DNA of 64,000 nucleotides from Streptomyces fuscichromogenes (GTDB taxonomy: Bacteria; Actinomycetota; Actinomycetes; Streptomycetales; Streptomycetaceae): assembly GCF_014645815.1 (NCBI RefSeq), contig NZ_BMML01000021.1:62001-126000 (forward strand), in the 5' to 3' direction. Made by a program: the position numbers and the translations under genes. Below the pieces are notes generated by a model. That model was not told the DNA's origin, searched no databases, and was given only the letters and a program-made list of their open reading frames with translations. Positions 7,406-15,896 of this stretch are shown here, in pieces. The stretch's first letter is position 1, and every line of letters begins with the position of its first letter.

Positions 7406-8635
7406 ATGAGCTACAGCACGGCTGACTCCTTGCGTCCCGTCACCCTCGACGATGTGCGCGGTGCCCAGAAGATGCTCACGGGCGTGGCGCGGGTGACCGC
7501 GATGGAGGGCAGCAGGCATCTGTCCCGGCTGGTCGGCTCGCCGGTGCACCTCAAGTGCGAGAACCTCCAGCGGACCGGTTCCTTCAAGCTGCGCGGCGCC
7601 TACGTCCGGATCGCCGGCCTGCTGCCGGAGGAACGCGCCGCCGGAGTCGTGGCCGCGAGCGCCGGGAACCACGCGCAGGGCGTGGCGCTCGCCTCGTCGC
7701 TGCTCGGTGTGCACTCGACGGTGTTCATGCCCCAGGGCGCCCCGCTGCCCAAGATCAGCGCAACCCGGGAGTACGGCGCCGAGGTGCGGCTGCACGGCCA
7801 GGTGGTCGACGAGACGCTGGCCGCCGCCCAGGAGTACGCGGCCGAGACCGGCGCGGTGTTCATCCACCCCTTCGACCACCCGGACGTCATCGCCGGCCAG
7901 GGCACGGTCGGGCTGGAGATCCTGGACCAGTGCCCCGAGGTCGGCACGATCGTCGTCGGTGTCGGCGGCGGCGGACTCGCGGCCGGGATCGCGGTCGCGG
8001 TGAAGGCGGTCAGGCCGGACGTGCGGATCGTCGGCGTCCAGGCGGCGGGCGCGGCCGCGTATCCGCCCTCGCTGGCGGCCGGGCGCCCGGTCACCGTGGC
8101 GCACCCGGCGACGATGGCCGACGGCATCAAGGTCGGACGGCCCGGTGACGTGCCGTTCGCGATCGTCGAGGAACTGGTCGACGAGGTCCGCACGGTCAGC
8201 GAGGACCATTTGTCCGCCGCGCTGCTGCTGTGCCTGGAGCGGGCCAAGATGGTCGTGGAACCGGCCGGGGCCAGCCCGGTCGCGGCGCTGCTCGGCGAGC
8301 CCGGTGCCTTCGCCGGACCGGTCGTCGCGGTGCTGTCCGGCGGCAACGTCGACCCGGTGCTGCTGCAGCGGGTGCTGCGGCACGGCATGGCCGCGCAGGG
8401 CCGCTACCTGGCCGTGCGGCTGCGGCTGACCGACCGTCCCGGCGCCCTCGCCGCGCTCCTCGGAGTGCTGTCGGTGGCGGACGCCAACGTCCTCGACGTG
8501 GGCCATGTCAGGACCGACCCCCGGCTCGGGCTCACCGAGGCGGAGGTGGAGCTGCTCCTGGAGACCAAGGGACCGGAGCACTGCGTCGAGGTCCAGCAGG
8601 CTCTGCGCGGGGCCGGATACACGGTCATCGACTGA
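7406..8635 (+). CDS. ilvA: Threonine ammonia-lyase (threonine dehydratase), with C-terminal ACT domain
   Basis: This PLP enzyme converts threonine to 2-oxobutanoate, the first committed step of isoleucine synthesis. The 409-residue protein has the RTGSFKLRGAY motif with the PLP lysine at Lys61, SAGNHAQG, the glycine-rich phosphate loop GVGGGGLAAG, and a C-terminal ACT-like regulatory domain (about residues 330-405, beginning RYLAVRLRLTDRPGALAALL). Its length fits the single-ACT IlvA/TdcB-like form found in actinobacteria. Whether it is biosynthetic or catabolic cannot be decided from sequence alone; ACT-mediated isoleucine feedback favours the biosynthetic role. Confidence 0.92.
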   Translation: MSYSTADSLRPVTLDDVRGAQKMLTGVARVTAMEGSRHLSRLVGSPVHLKCENLQRTGSFKLRGAYVRIAGLLPEERAAGVVAASAGNHAQGVALASSLLGVHSTVFMPQGAPLPKISATREYGAEVRLHGQVVDETLAAAQEYAAETGAVFIHPFDHPDVIAGQGTVGLEILDQCPEVGTIVVGVGGGGLAAGIAVAVKAVRPDVRIVGVQAAGAAAYPPSLAAGRPVTVAHPATMADGIKVGRPGDVPFAIVEELVDEVRTVSEDHLSAALLLCLERAKMVVEPAGASPVAALLGEPGAFAGPVVAVLSGGNVDPVLLQRVLRHGMAAQGRYLAVRLRLTDRPGALAALLGVLSVADANVLDVGHVRTDPRLGLTEAEVELLLETKGPEHCVEVQQALRGAGYTVID

Positions 8636-8693
8636 GGGGCACGTCCAGGCCGGTCCCTGTTCATTCACTCGTTCGAGAAAACCTGTCGACGGA

Positions 8694-8707
8694 CGCGATA
8701 CATCGCG
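8694..8707. promoter_or_regulatory. Palindrome upstream of the drrAB-type operon
   Basis: CGCGAT-AC-ATCGCG has perfect 6-base arms and lies 137 bases before the ABC ATPase start, followed by TTATGGTGTGTCGCG. PadR- and TetR-type repressors of similar exporters bind dyads of this size, but no candidate regulator is adjacent except HxlR at 10700, beyond the operon. Confidence 0.4.
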
Positions 8708-8843
8708 TTATGGTGTGTCGCGTGGTCGTGGCTGCCCACGCCCACGCCTCCGCCCGCCACTGCTCCGGCGGAAAACCATAGGCGGGCCGAGGGCCGCACA
8801 TCTACCCCTTTCTCGCAGAGACCCCGACGACGTGGAGACCCAT

Positions 8844-9860
8844 ATGCCAGGCGCCATCTATGCCGAAGGCCTGGTCAAGACCTTCGGTGACGTAAGGGCT
8901 TTGGACGGCGTCGACCTCGATGTCCCCGAAGGCACGGTCCTGGGACTGCTCGGGCCGAACGGCGCGGGCAAGACGACGGCCGTCCGCTGCCTGACGACCC
9001 TCCTGCGCCCCGACAGCGGCAGGGCGGTCGTCGCGGGGGTGGACGTGCTCGGACATCCGGACGCCGTGCGCCGTTCCATCGGCCTGTCCGGACAGTTCGC
9101 GGCGGTCGACGAGTACCTCACCGGCCGCGAGAACCTCCAGATGGTCGGCCAGCTGTACCAGATGCGGGCCAAGCAGGCCAAGGCCCGCGCGGTCGAGCTG
9201 CTGGAGCAGTTCCACCTCACCGACGCCGCCGACCGCCCCACCAAGACCTACTCCGGCGGCATGCGCCGCCGCCTCGACCTGGCCGCCGCGCTGGTCGTCT
9301 CCCCGCCGGTGATGTTCATGGACGAGCCGACCACCGGCCTCGACCCCCGCAACCGCCAGCAGCTGTGGGAGGTCATCAAGCAGCTGGTCTCCGGCGGTAC
9401 GACCCTGCTGCTCACCACCCAGTACCTGGAAGAGGCGGACCACCTCGCCCACGACATCGCGGTCGTCGACCACGGCAAGGTCATCGCCCAGGGCACCTCC
9501 GACGAACTCAAGGCCCGCACCGGCGGCGAGCGCGTCGAGGTCGTGGTGCACGAGCGCGAGCACATCAGCACCGCCGCCGAGGTGCTGGGCGGCTTCGGCA
9601 AGGGCGACACCACCGTCGAGGAGCACACCCGCAGACTCACCGTGCCCGTCACCGGCGGCGCCAAGCTGCTCGCCGAGGTCATCCGCGAGCTGGACTCCCG
9701 GGGCATCGAGATCGACGACATCGCCCTGCGCCGCCCCACCCTCGACGACGTCTTCCTCTCCCTGACCGGTCACGTGGCCGAGGAGAAGCCCGAGGGCAAC
9801 GGCGAGCAGGGCAACAAGCAGGGCAACAAGAAGAACACCCGCAAGGAGACCGCGAAGTGA
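8844..9860 (+). CDS. ABC transporter ATP-binding protein, DrrA type
   Basis: This is a 338-residue ABC-2-type exporter ATPase. It has Walker A GPNGAGKTT at residues 37-45, the signature YSGGMRRRLDL, Walker B VMFMDEPTTGLD, and the C-terminal extension typical of DrrA-like daunorubicin/drug-resistance ATPases (RPTLDDVFLSLTG near residue 300). The lysine-, asparagine- and glycine-rich tail (EGNGEQGNKQGNK) is unusual low-complexity sequence. The stop overlaps the permease GTG start (GTGA), so the two are translationally coupled. The substrate is unknown. ATG at 8844 places the conserved MIxAEGLxKxFG-like start correctly. Confidence 0.92.
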   Translation: MPGAIYAEGLVKTFGDVRALDGVDLDVPEGTVLGLLGPNGAGKTTAVRCLTTLLRPDSGRAVVAGVDVLGHPDAVRRSIGLSGQFAAVDEYLTGRENLQMVGQLYQMRAKQAKARAVELLEQFHLTDAADRPTKTYSGGMRRRLDLAAALVVSPPVMFMDEPTTGLDPRNRQQLWEVIKQLVSGGTTLLLTTQYLEEADHLAHDIAVVDHGKVIAQGTSDELKARTGGERVEVVVHEREHISTAAEVLGGFGKGDTTVEEHTRRLTVPVTGGAKLLAEVIRELDSRGIEIDDIALRRPTLDDVFLSLTGHVAEEKPEGNGEQGNKQGNKKNTRKETAK

Positions 9861-10657
9861 GCGCAGTGAACGACTCCATGGTCGTGGCCCGCAGAAACCT
9901 GATTCGCATGGGCCGGATCCCTGAGATGCTCATTTTCGGGCTGATCCAGCCGATCATGTTCGTGGTGCTGTTCACCTACGTGTTCGGCGGCTCGATCACG
10001 GTCGGCTCGTCCACCTCCACCCAGGCCTACCGTGAGTTCCTGATGGCCGGGATCTTCGCCCAGACCGTCACCTTCGCCACGGCGGGCGCCGGCGCGGGCA
10101 TAGCCGACGACATGCACAAGGGCCTCATCGACCGGTTCCGGTCGCTGCCGATGGCCCGTGGTGCGGTGCTGACCGGGCGGACCCTGGCCGACCTGGTGCA
10201 GACGGCGCTCACCCTGGTGGTGCTGGCGGTGGTCGCGCTGACAGTCGGCTGGCGCACGCACGAGAACATCGGCAAGGTGCTCGCCGGCTTCGGCCTGCTC
10301 CTGCTGCTCGGGTACGCGTTCTCGTGGATCGGTGCGCTCATCGGCCTGACCGTGCGCACCCCGGAGGCGGCGACCTCGGGCGGTCTGATCTGGCTGTTCC
10401 CGCTGACGTTCATCTCCAACGCGTTCGTCGACGCGAGCCACCTGCCGACCTTCCTGCGGCACATCGCGGAGTGGAACCCGTTCAGCGCCACCGTGCAGGC
10501 GTGCCGTGAGCTGTTCGGCAACCTTCCGCCGGGCTTCAACGCGTCCAGTGCCTGGCCCATGCAGCACCCGGTCTGGGCCTCGCTGATCTGGTCGGTCGTG
10601 ATCATCCTGGCCTTCCGCACGCTCGCGGTCCGCAAGTACCGTCGGGCGGCCGGCTGA
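9857..10657 (+). CDS. ABC-2-type transporter permease, DrrB type
   Basis: The 266-residue integral membrane protein contains about six hydrophobic segments (for example IFGLIQPIMFVVLFTYVFGG and LTLVVLAVVALTVGW) and the ABC-2 motif region around FRSLPMARGAVLTGRTLADL. With the ATPase at 8844-9860 it should form an efflux pump in the cytoplasmic membrane. GTG at 9857 overlaps the ATPase stop and matches the VNDSMVVARRNLI start usual in the family. Downstream is the convergent HxlR gene. Confidence 0.9.
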   Translation: MSAVNDSMVVARRNLIRMGRIPEMLIFGLIQPIMFVVLFTYVFGGSITVGSSTSTQAYREFLMAGIFAQTVTFATAGAGAGIADDMHKGLIDRFRSLPMARGAVLTGRTLADLVQTALTLVVLAVVALTVGWRTHENIGKVLAGFGLLLLLGYAFSWIGALIGLTVRTPEAATSGGLIWLFPLTFISNAFVDASHLPTFLRHIAEWNPFSATVQACRELFGNLPPGFNASSAWPMQHPVWASLIWSVVIILAFRTLAVRKYRRAAG

Positions 10658-10699
10658 GCACAACTCTCCTGAGAAGCCGCTGCCACTGACGGTGGTGCC

Positions 10700-11089
10700 T
10701 CAGTCGTCGTGGGCGACCGGCTCCGGAGCGGCGTCGCGCGCATCGAGCGCGTCGAGTACCGCGTCGCCGTGCGCCCTCGCCCACTCGGTCAGCATGTGGA
10801 TCGGATCGATCAGCGTCGCCCCGAGCGGGGTGAGTTCGTACTCGACACGGGGCGGCGCCGCGGCGTAGGCGTGGCGGCGGACGAGGCCGTGCGCTTCGAG
10901 CCGTCGCAGCGTCTGGGTGAGCATCTTGCGGGAGATGCCGCCGATCAGCTCGATCAGCTCGCCATGGCGCACCGGGCCCTCGCTGAGGCCGTAGAGCACG
11001 ACCACCGTCCACTTGTCGGCGATCAGCTCGACCGCCAGACGCGCCGGGCAGTCGGCGAGGAACGGATCACCGGGACCGAAACCGCTCAT
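10700..11089 (-). CDS. HxlR-family transcriptional regulator
   Basis: The 129-residue HxlR protein has the hallmark CPARLAVELIADKWTVVVLY start, followed by a winged helix (GPVRHGELIELIGGISRKML, TQTLRRLEAHGLVRR) and the wing PPRVEYELTPLG. HxlR proteins respond to redox, aldehyde or quinone stress and often regulate a divergent oxidoreductase, as here. I chose ATG at 11089; an in-frame TTG three codons upstream is less likely. A 7-base-arm dyad at 11113-11130 is a candidate binding site. Confidence 0.9.
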   Translation of the reverse strand: MSGFGPGDPFLADCPARLAVELIADKWTVVVLYGLSEGPVRHGELIELIGGISRKMLTQTLRRLEAHGLVRRHAYAAAPPRVEYELTPLGATLIDPIHMLTEWARAHGDAVLDALDARDAAPEPVAHDD

Positions 11090-11112
11090 GGCGCCCAAGG
11101 TACCCGCGCCGG

Positions 11113-11130
11113 AGGCACCTGCCGGTGCCT
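11113..11130. promoter_or_regulatory. Candidate HxlR operator in the divergent promoter
   Basis: AGGCACC-TGCC-GGTGCCT is a perfect 7-base-arm inverted repeat between the divergent HxlR gene (start 11089) and the quinone oxidoreductase (start 11192). HxlR regulators commonly bind such dyads in the shared promoter region. No experimental evidence. Confidence 0.5.
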
Positions 11131-11191
11131 GTCGGGTTCATAGCCTGGGTTCTCGTCTTCCTCCGCGAACTCCACAGAATCCAGGAGAGTC

Positions 11192-12121
11192 ATGCGAGTC
11201 ATCACCCAGGAGAGGCTCGGCGGTCCCGAGGTGCTCACCGTCGTGGACGCGCCCGAGCCCCGGCCCCTTCCGACCGAGGTCCTCGTCCGGGTCCGGGCGA
11301 TCGGGCTGAACCCGCTGGAGGCGCGTCTGCGCGCCGGGGAGTTCCCGCTGATCGGCCGGCCGCCGTTCGTGCTCGGCTGGGACATCAGCGGCGTGGTCGA
11401 GGACGCGGCGGGGACGTGGCGGTTCCGCCCCGGCGACGAGGTGTTCGGGATGCCGCTGTTCCCGCGGGCGGCGGGCGCGTACGCCGAGGTCGTGTCGGCA
11501 CCGGCGTTGCACCTGGTGCGCAAGCCGGCGTCGCTCTCGCACGTGGAGGCATCGGCGCTGCCGGTCGTCGGGCTGACGGCGTGGCAGGGCCTCGTCGACC
11601 TCGGCGGCGTGGGGGAGGGAGACCGTGTCCTGGTCCACGGCGGTGCCGGCGGGGTCGGTCATGTCGCCATCCAGATCGCGAAGGCGCTCGGCGCGCACGT
11701 GATCACGACCGCCCGCGGGAGCAGGCGGAAGTTCGTCGAGGAACTCGGCGCCGACGAGGTGATCGACTACACGGCGGTCGACTTCACCGAGGCGGTCCGC
11801 GACGTCGACGTCGTGCTCGACACGATCGGCGGCGACACCGTCGCGCGGTCGCTCGAAGTGCTCCGACCGGGCGGGCACCTGGTGACGGCGGTCGCCGAGG
11901 AGGACGCGGCACTCATCGCCAGGTACGAGGCGGCCGGCATGCGCTTCAGCGGCATCGGGGTCGACCCCGATCCGGTCGCCCTGCGAGGTCTCGTCGGACT
12001 CGTCGAACAGGACAGGCTCCGGGTCCACGTGCAGGAGACGTTCCCGTTCGAGCGTGTCGCCGACGCGCACCGGCTGCTCGACGGCGGTCACCTCCAGGGC
12101 AAGCTCGTCCTCACCGTCTGA
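11192..12121 (+). CDS. NADP-dependent quinone oxidoreductase (zinc-independent MDR)
   Basis: This 309-residue medium-chain dehydrogenase/reductase begins MRVITQERLGGPEVLTVVDA, has an N-terminal GroES-like domain and the NAD(P) motif LVHGGAGGVGHVAIQIAK. The zinc-binding residues of alcohol dehydrogenases are absent, as in quinone oxidoreductases. It probably reduces quinones or other electrophiles with NADPH. It is divergent from HxlR, a frequent redox-stress pairing, and is preceded by AGGAG at about 11181. The substrate is not known. Confidence 0.9.
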   Translation: MRVITQERLGGPEVLTVVDAPEPRPLPTEVLVRVRAIGLNPLEARLRAGEFPLIGRPPFVLGWDISGVVEDAAGTWRFRPGDEVFGMPLFPRAAGAYAEVVSAPALHLVRKPASLSHVEASALPVVGLTAWQGLVDLGGVGEGDRVLVHGGAGGVGHVAIQIAKALGAHVITTARGSRRKFVEELGADEVIDYTAVDFTEAVRDVDVVLDTIGGDTVARSLEVLRPGGHLVTAVAEEDAALIARYEAAGMRFSGIGVDPDPVALRGLVGLVEQDRLRVHVQETFPFERVADAHRLLDGGHLQGKLVLTV

Positions 12122-12177
12122 AGACGACATCGGGCAGGGCCGGCCGCGCCAGGGGGACGATCCGCGGGCGCCGCCGG

Positions 12178-13152
12178 TCAGGGCAGCGTCCAGAACCGCA
12201 CCGTGACCAGGTAGAAGACCACGGCCCAGAAGACCATCGTCGCCGCGACGACACCCAGGCCGCGGAGATCGCTCCGGACCGGCGCCTCGTCCGGCGGTCG
12301 CCGCAGCCAGCGCCCGAGCAGCGGGTTCACGTAGTAGGGCATGGTCAGGAAGCTCATGAGGAAACTCGACAGCAGGTTTCCCACGAGCAGGCCGATCCAC
12401 AGCCGCAGATGCAGCGGGGACAGGGCCAGCGTCAGCAGCACGACGGTCGGGTAGAGGCCGACCCAGATGGCGAGGGAGGTCCTGGTCTCGGAGGGCGGTG
12501 GCGGTTTCTCCCTGCCGTTGCCCTCGAAGGCGAACCAGCTGCCGAACGAGTTGTCGATCGTCCGGAGCTCGAAGTCGCTGAACTTCTCGCCCTCGGCCAG
12601 GACCTCCTGCCGCTCGGGCGACGTCAGCCAGGCTTCGAGGTGCTCGGCGCTGTCGTAGCGGTACAGCGTGGTCCAGTCCTCCTGGAGACCCTCGATGGGC
12701 CGGAACAGCTCGGTCCCGCGAAACCCCTCGAACCTGCTCTCCGCCTGGACCATGCGCCGCTGCCAGTCGAGGAAGTCGTCTACCTGGTTCGGGCGGACGC
12801 GGTGCGTGACCACCACGGTGACCAGCGGATCCAGTGACCGGGTGCCGCTGCTGACCACCTGCTGGGTCGCCGGGCCGTCGAAGTACTGGGCGCCGGCGTC
12901 GAGATACGTCTGCCGGGTCCCGCTGTTGATCCACGCCTGCAGATGGGCCACCGAGTTGAACCGGTACACGATGACCCAGTCGGGCTGCAGCGGGGTCGGC
13001 GGGGAGATCTCGGCGCCGAGGAACCCGGGGTAGTAGGCGGCCGCGGTGTTGAGGTCCTCCTGCCACGACTCGAACTCCCGCTCCCGTCCCGGCAGGACCT
13101 TCTGGCCGATGATCGCCGTCGCCGCGGAGGCCACGTTCTTCTCGGTGTTCAT
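12178..13152 (-). CDS. Membrane protein with two antibiotic biosynthesis monooxygenase (ABM) domains
   Basis: The 324-residue protein has two successive ABM-like ferredoxin-fold domains (about residues 10-105, containing WQEDLNTAAAYYPGFLGAEI, and 110-205, containing WQRRMVQAESRFEGFRGTEL), then three hydrophobic segments (from LAIWVGLYPTVVLLTLALSP). ABM domains bind or oxidise small molecules and can act as heme-degrading or quinone-forming enzymes, but many have no proven activity. The fusion to membrane helices is seen in some actinobacterial and proteobacterial proteins. ATG at 13152 (MNTEKNV) was chosen over the longer frame because upstream residues are low-complexity. It follows the molybdenum hydroxylase genes with 5 bases between them, so it may be in their operon. 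Confidence 0.85.
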   Translation of the reverse strand: MNTEKNVASAATAIIGQKVLPGREREFESWQEDLNTAAAYYPGFLGAEISPPTPLQPDWVIVYRFNSVAHLQAWINSGTRQTYLDAGAQYFDGPATQQVVSSGTRSLDPLVTVVVTHRVRPNQVDDFLDWQRRMVQAESRFEGFRGTELFRPIEGLQEDWTTLYRYDSAEHLEAWLTSPERQEVLAEGEKFSDFELRTIDNSFGSWFAFEGNGREKPPPPSETRTSLAIWVGLYPTVVLLTLALSPLHLRLWIGLLVGNLLSSFLMSFLTMPYYVNPLLGRWLRRPPDEAPVRSDLRGLGVVAATMVFWAVVFYLVTVRFWTLP

Positions 13153-13157
13153 GGTCG

Positions 13158-15875
13158 TCAGCCCGTCGACACCGACTGCTCCGCAGGGAGTCGGCCGTAC
13201 ACGCGTTCCGGGGTCAGCGGCAGCGCGCGGTAGCGGACGCCCGTGGCGTCGTGCACCGCGTTCGCGAGGGCGGGGGCGACCGGGTTGATACAGCACTCCG
13301 CCATCCCCTTCGCCCGCATGGGGCCCACCGAGTCCGTCGAGCCCACCAGGAGGACGTCGGTACGGGGGATGTCGGCATAGCTGGGGATGCGGTAGTTGCG
13401 CAGGTTCGGGTTGGTCATGACGCCGTTGCCGTCGATGTGGTGGTTCTCGGTCAGCGCGAAGCCGATCCCCTGCGCGACACCGCCCTCTATCTGGGCCCGG
13501 ACCTGCGCCGGGTTGATGATCACCCCGGCGTCCGCCGCCTGCACGCTGTACAGGATCCGGATCTCACCCGTCACACGGTGCACGGCGACCCGGAACCCCT
13601 GGGTGTTGGAGGTGACGCTCCGGGGCGAGCCGTACGCCTTGCGGGCGGCGGTGAAACGGATGCCGCGCGCGCGGGCCGACGCGACCAGTTCGGCCAGCGA
13701 CACCCGCCGGTCCCCGCAGACGACACCGTCGTCGTCCAGGGTGCACAGCACGACATGGACGCCGGTGTACGCGGCGGCGAAGTCCAGGATCCGGTCGCGC
13801 ACGGCGCCTGCCGCCCGCAGGACCGCGTTGCCCGCCACGAAGAGGCCCGCGCTGGCGAAGGCGCCGGTGTCGAAGCCGGTGCGGTCGGTGTCGGACTGCA
13901 CCAGACGGATCCGGGACGGCGTCGTGCCCAGCTGGCCGGCCGCGATCTGGACCTGGGCCGTGGAGGTGCCCTCCCCGAACTCGACGGTCCCGACGGCCAG
14001 TTCGTAGACGAGATCGTCGCCGAGGGTGACCCAGGCCTCGGAGACGTGTTCCGTCGGGGGTGCGGTCTCGTGCAGGGAGCTCGCCGCGCCGGCGCCGACG
14101 AACCACTCCGGGCCGGGGGGCGGCCGGCGGGCCGTACGGGCCAGTGCCGCGGCCACCAGGTCGATGCACTTGGCCAGTCCGTCCTCGGTGAAGACCACGT
14201 CGTCGGGGCCGTCGTGCAGGGCGACCAGGGGCTCGCCCGGCCGCACGATGTTGCGGCGGCGCAGCTCCAGCGGGTCCAGGTGCAGGGCACGGGCCAGCTC
14301 GTCCATCGCCGACTCCACGGCGAACGCCGGCTGTGTCATCCCGTAGCCGCGCAGGGCCCCGCTCGGCACGGTGTTCGTGTAGACGGAGTACGCGTCGTAC
14401 TTCTTGTTGGGGCAGCGGTAGATCATGACGGCGGCGCCGCCCGCGTACAGGGTCTCGCCGCCGTGGTTGCCGTAGGCGCCGGTGTTCGAGACGTTGCGCA
14501 CCTGGAACGCGGTGAGCGTGCCGTCGGCCTTCGCGCCGAGCCTGACCGTCAGGGTCATCGGATGCCGCGGCGAGGCCGTGGTGAACTCCTCCTCGCGGGT
14601 GAACTCCAGACAGACGGGCCGCCCGGTGTCCAGGGCGGCGAGCGCGACCAGGTCCTCCGTGATCACCTCCTGCTTGCCGCCGAACCCGCCGCCGACGCGC
14701 TTGCAGAACACCCGCACCTGGTCCGGGCGGAGCGCGAACAGGTACTCCAGCTTGACCTTCGCGATCGACGGCGACTGCGAACTGGTGCGGACGTGCAGCC
14801 GGCCGTCCGCCAGCCAGGCGATCGAGCCATGGGTCTCCAGATGCGCGTGCTGCACCCGCGGCGAGGAGTACGTGCCCTCGTGGATCACGTCCGCCGCGGC
14901 GAACCCCGCGTCGACGTCGCCGATGTGCGAGTGGAGTTCGAGCAGGACGTTGTGGACGGGGTCGCGGACGAACGGATCGTCCGAGCCGTGCACCTGGGGC
15001 GCGCCGTCGGCCATCGCCGCCTCCGGGTCGAACACCGCCGGCAGCACCTCGTACCCGACCGCGAGCCGCCGGCAGCCCTCCTCGGCCGCCGCGACCGTGT
15101 CGGCCAGCACCGCGGCGACCCGCTGCCCGACGAAGCGGACCGTGTCGTCGAGGATGTAGGTGTCGTCCGGGTCGACCAGGTGGTCGGTGTGGATCGCCGT
15201 GGTGAAGCGTCTGCGCGGCACGTCCTCCCAGGTGTAGACCCGGTGCACGCCGGGCACCGCGAGCGCGGCGAGCTTGTCGACCGAGAGGATCCGGGCGTGC
15301 GCGTGCGGGGAGTGCAGCACCTTCAGGTGCAGCATGCCCTCGATCCGGGTGTCCATGGTGAACTCGGCGTGCCCGGTCACCACGTCACGGCCCGCGGGCG
15401 CGCCCACGCTCGTCCCGACCGCCTTGCCGGGTGCCGCCGTCTCCACCCCGCGGACGCCCTTCACGGCGTCCTCGATCGCCCGGTACCCGGTGCAGCGGCA
15501 CAGGTTGCCCTTCAGCGCCCGGGGCAGATCGGCCTTCTGCTCCTCGGTGAGGGCCGCCGACGTCATGATCATCCCCGCGGTGCAGAAACCGCACTGGAAC
15601 CCCGGGGCGTCCTCGAACCGCCGCTGCACGGGGTGCGGGGCGCCGGGCCGGCCGAGCCCCTCGATCGTGGTCACCGGCCGGCCGGCCGCGCGGAACGCGG
15701 GGGTGACGCAGCTGTGGACGGGGACACCGTCCAGCCACACCGTGCAGGCGCCGCAGTCGCCGGCGTCGCAGCCCTTCTTGACGCCGAAGTGGCCGAGTTC
15801 GCGCAGGAAGGTGCGCAGACACTGGCCGGGGGCCGGCTCCCGGTCGAACTCCGCGCCGTTCACGAGATAGCTCAT
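13158..15875 (-). CDS. Xanthine dehydrogenase-family protein: fused 2Fe-2S and molybdopterin subunits
   Basis: The 905-residue product joins an N-terminal small subunit (plant-type [2Fe-2S] motif GCDAGDCGACTVWLDG with C at the second segment, then CGFCTAGM and CRCTGYR for the second cluster) to a large molybdopterin-binding subunit (residues about 190-900, including GGGFGGKQEVITEDL and RGYGMTQPAFAVE). Such fused small-plus-large proteins occur in bacterial aldehyde/purine hydroxylases. Substrate is not predictable; adjacency of a FAD subunit and absence of purine-degradation genes leave purine, nicotinate or aldehyde all possible. ATG at 15875 begins MSYLVNGAEF; GTG at 15878 is an alternative. 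Confidence 0.9.
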   Translation of the reverse strand: MSYLVNGAEFDREPAPGQCLRTFLRELGHFGVKKGCDAGDCGACTVWLDGVPVHSCVTPAFRAAGRPVTTIEGLGRPGAPHPVQRRFEDAPGFQCGFCTAGMIMTSAALTEEQKADLPRALKGNLCRCTGYRAIEDAVKGVRGVETAAPGKAVGTSVGAPAGRDVVTGHAEFTMDTRIEGMLHLKVLHSPHAHARILSVDKLAALAVPGVHRVYTWEDVPRRRFTTAIHTDHLVDPDDTYILDDTVRFVGQRVAAVLADTVAAAEEGCRRLAVGYEVLPAVFDPEAAMADGAPQVHGSDDPFVRDPVHNVLLELHSHIGDVDAGFAAADVIHEGTYSSPRVQHAHLETHGSIAWLADGRLHVRTSSQSPSIAKVKLEYLFALRPDQVRVFCKRVGGGFGGKQEVITEDLVALAALDTGRPVCLEFTREEEFTTASPRHPMTLTVRLGAKADGTLTAFQVRNVSNTGAYGNHGGETLYAGGAAVMIYRCPNKKYDAYSVYTNTVPSGALRGYGMTQPAFAVESAMDELARALHLDPLELRRRNIVRPGEPLVALHDGPDDVVFTEDGLAKCIDLVAAALARTARRPPPGPEWFVGAGAASSLHETAPPTEHVSEAWVTLGDDLVYELAVGTVEFGEGTSTAQVQIAAGQLGTTPSRIRLVQSDTDRTGFDTGAFASAGLFVAGNAVLRAAGAVRDRILDFAAAYTGVHVVLCTLDDDGVVCGDRRVSLAELVASARARGIRFTAARKAYGSPRSVTSNTQGFRVAVHRVTGEIRILYSVQAADAGVIINPAQVRAQIEGGVAQGIGFALTENHHIDGNGVMTNPNLRNYRIPSYADIPRTDVLLVGSTDSVGPMRAKGMAECCINPVAPALANAVHDATGVRYRALPLTPERVYGRLPAEQSVSTG

Positions 15876-15896
15876 CACAGGTCCCCAGCCTCCGGT

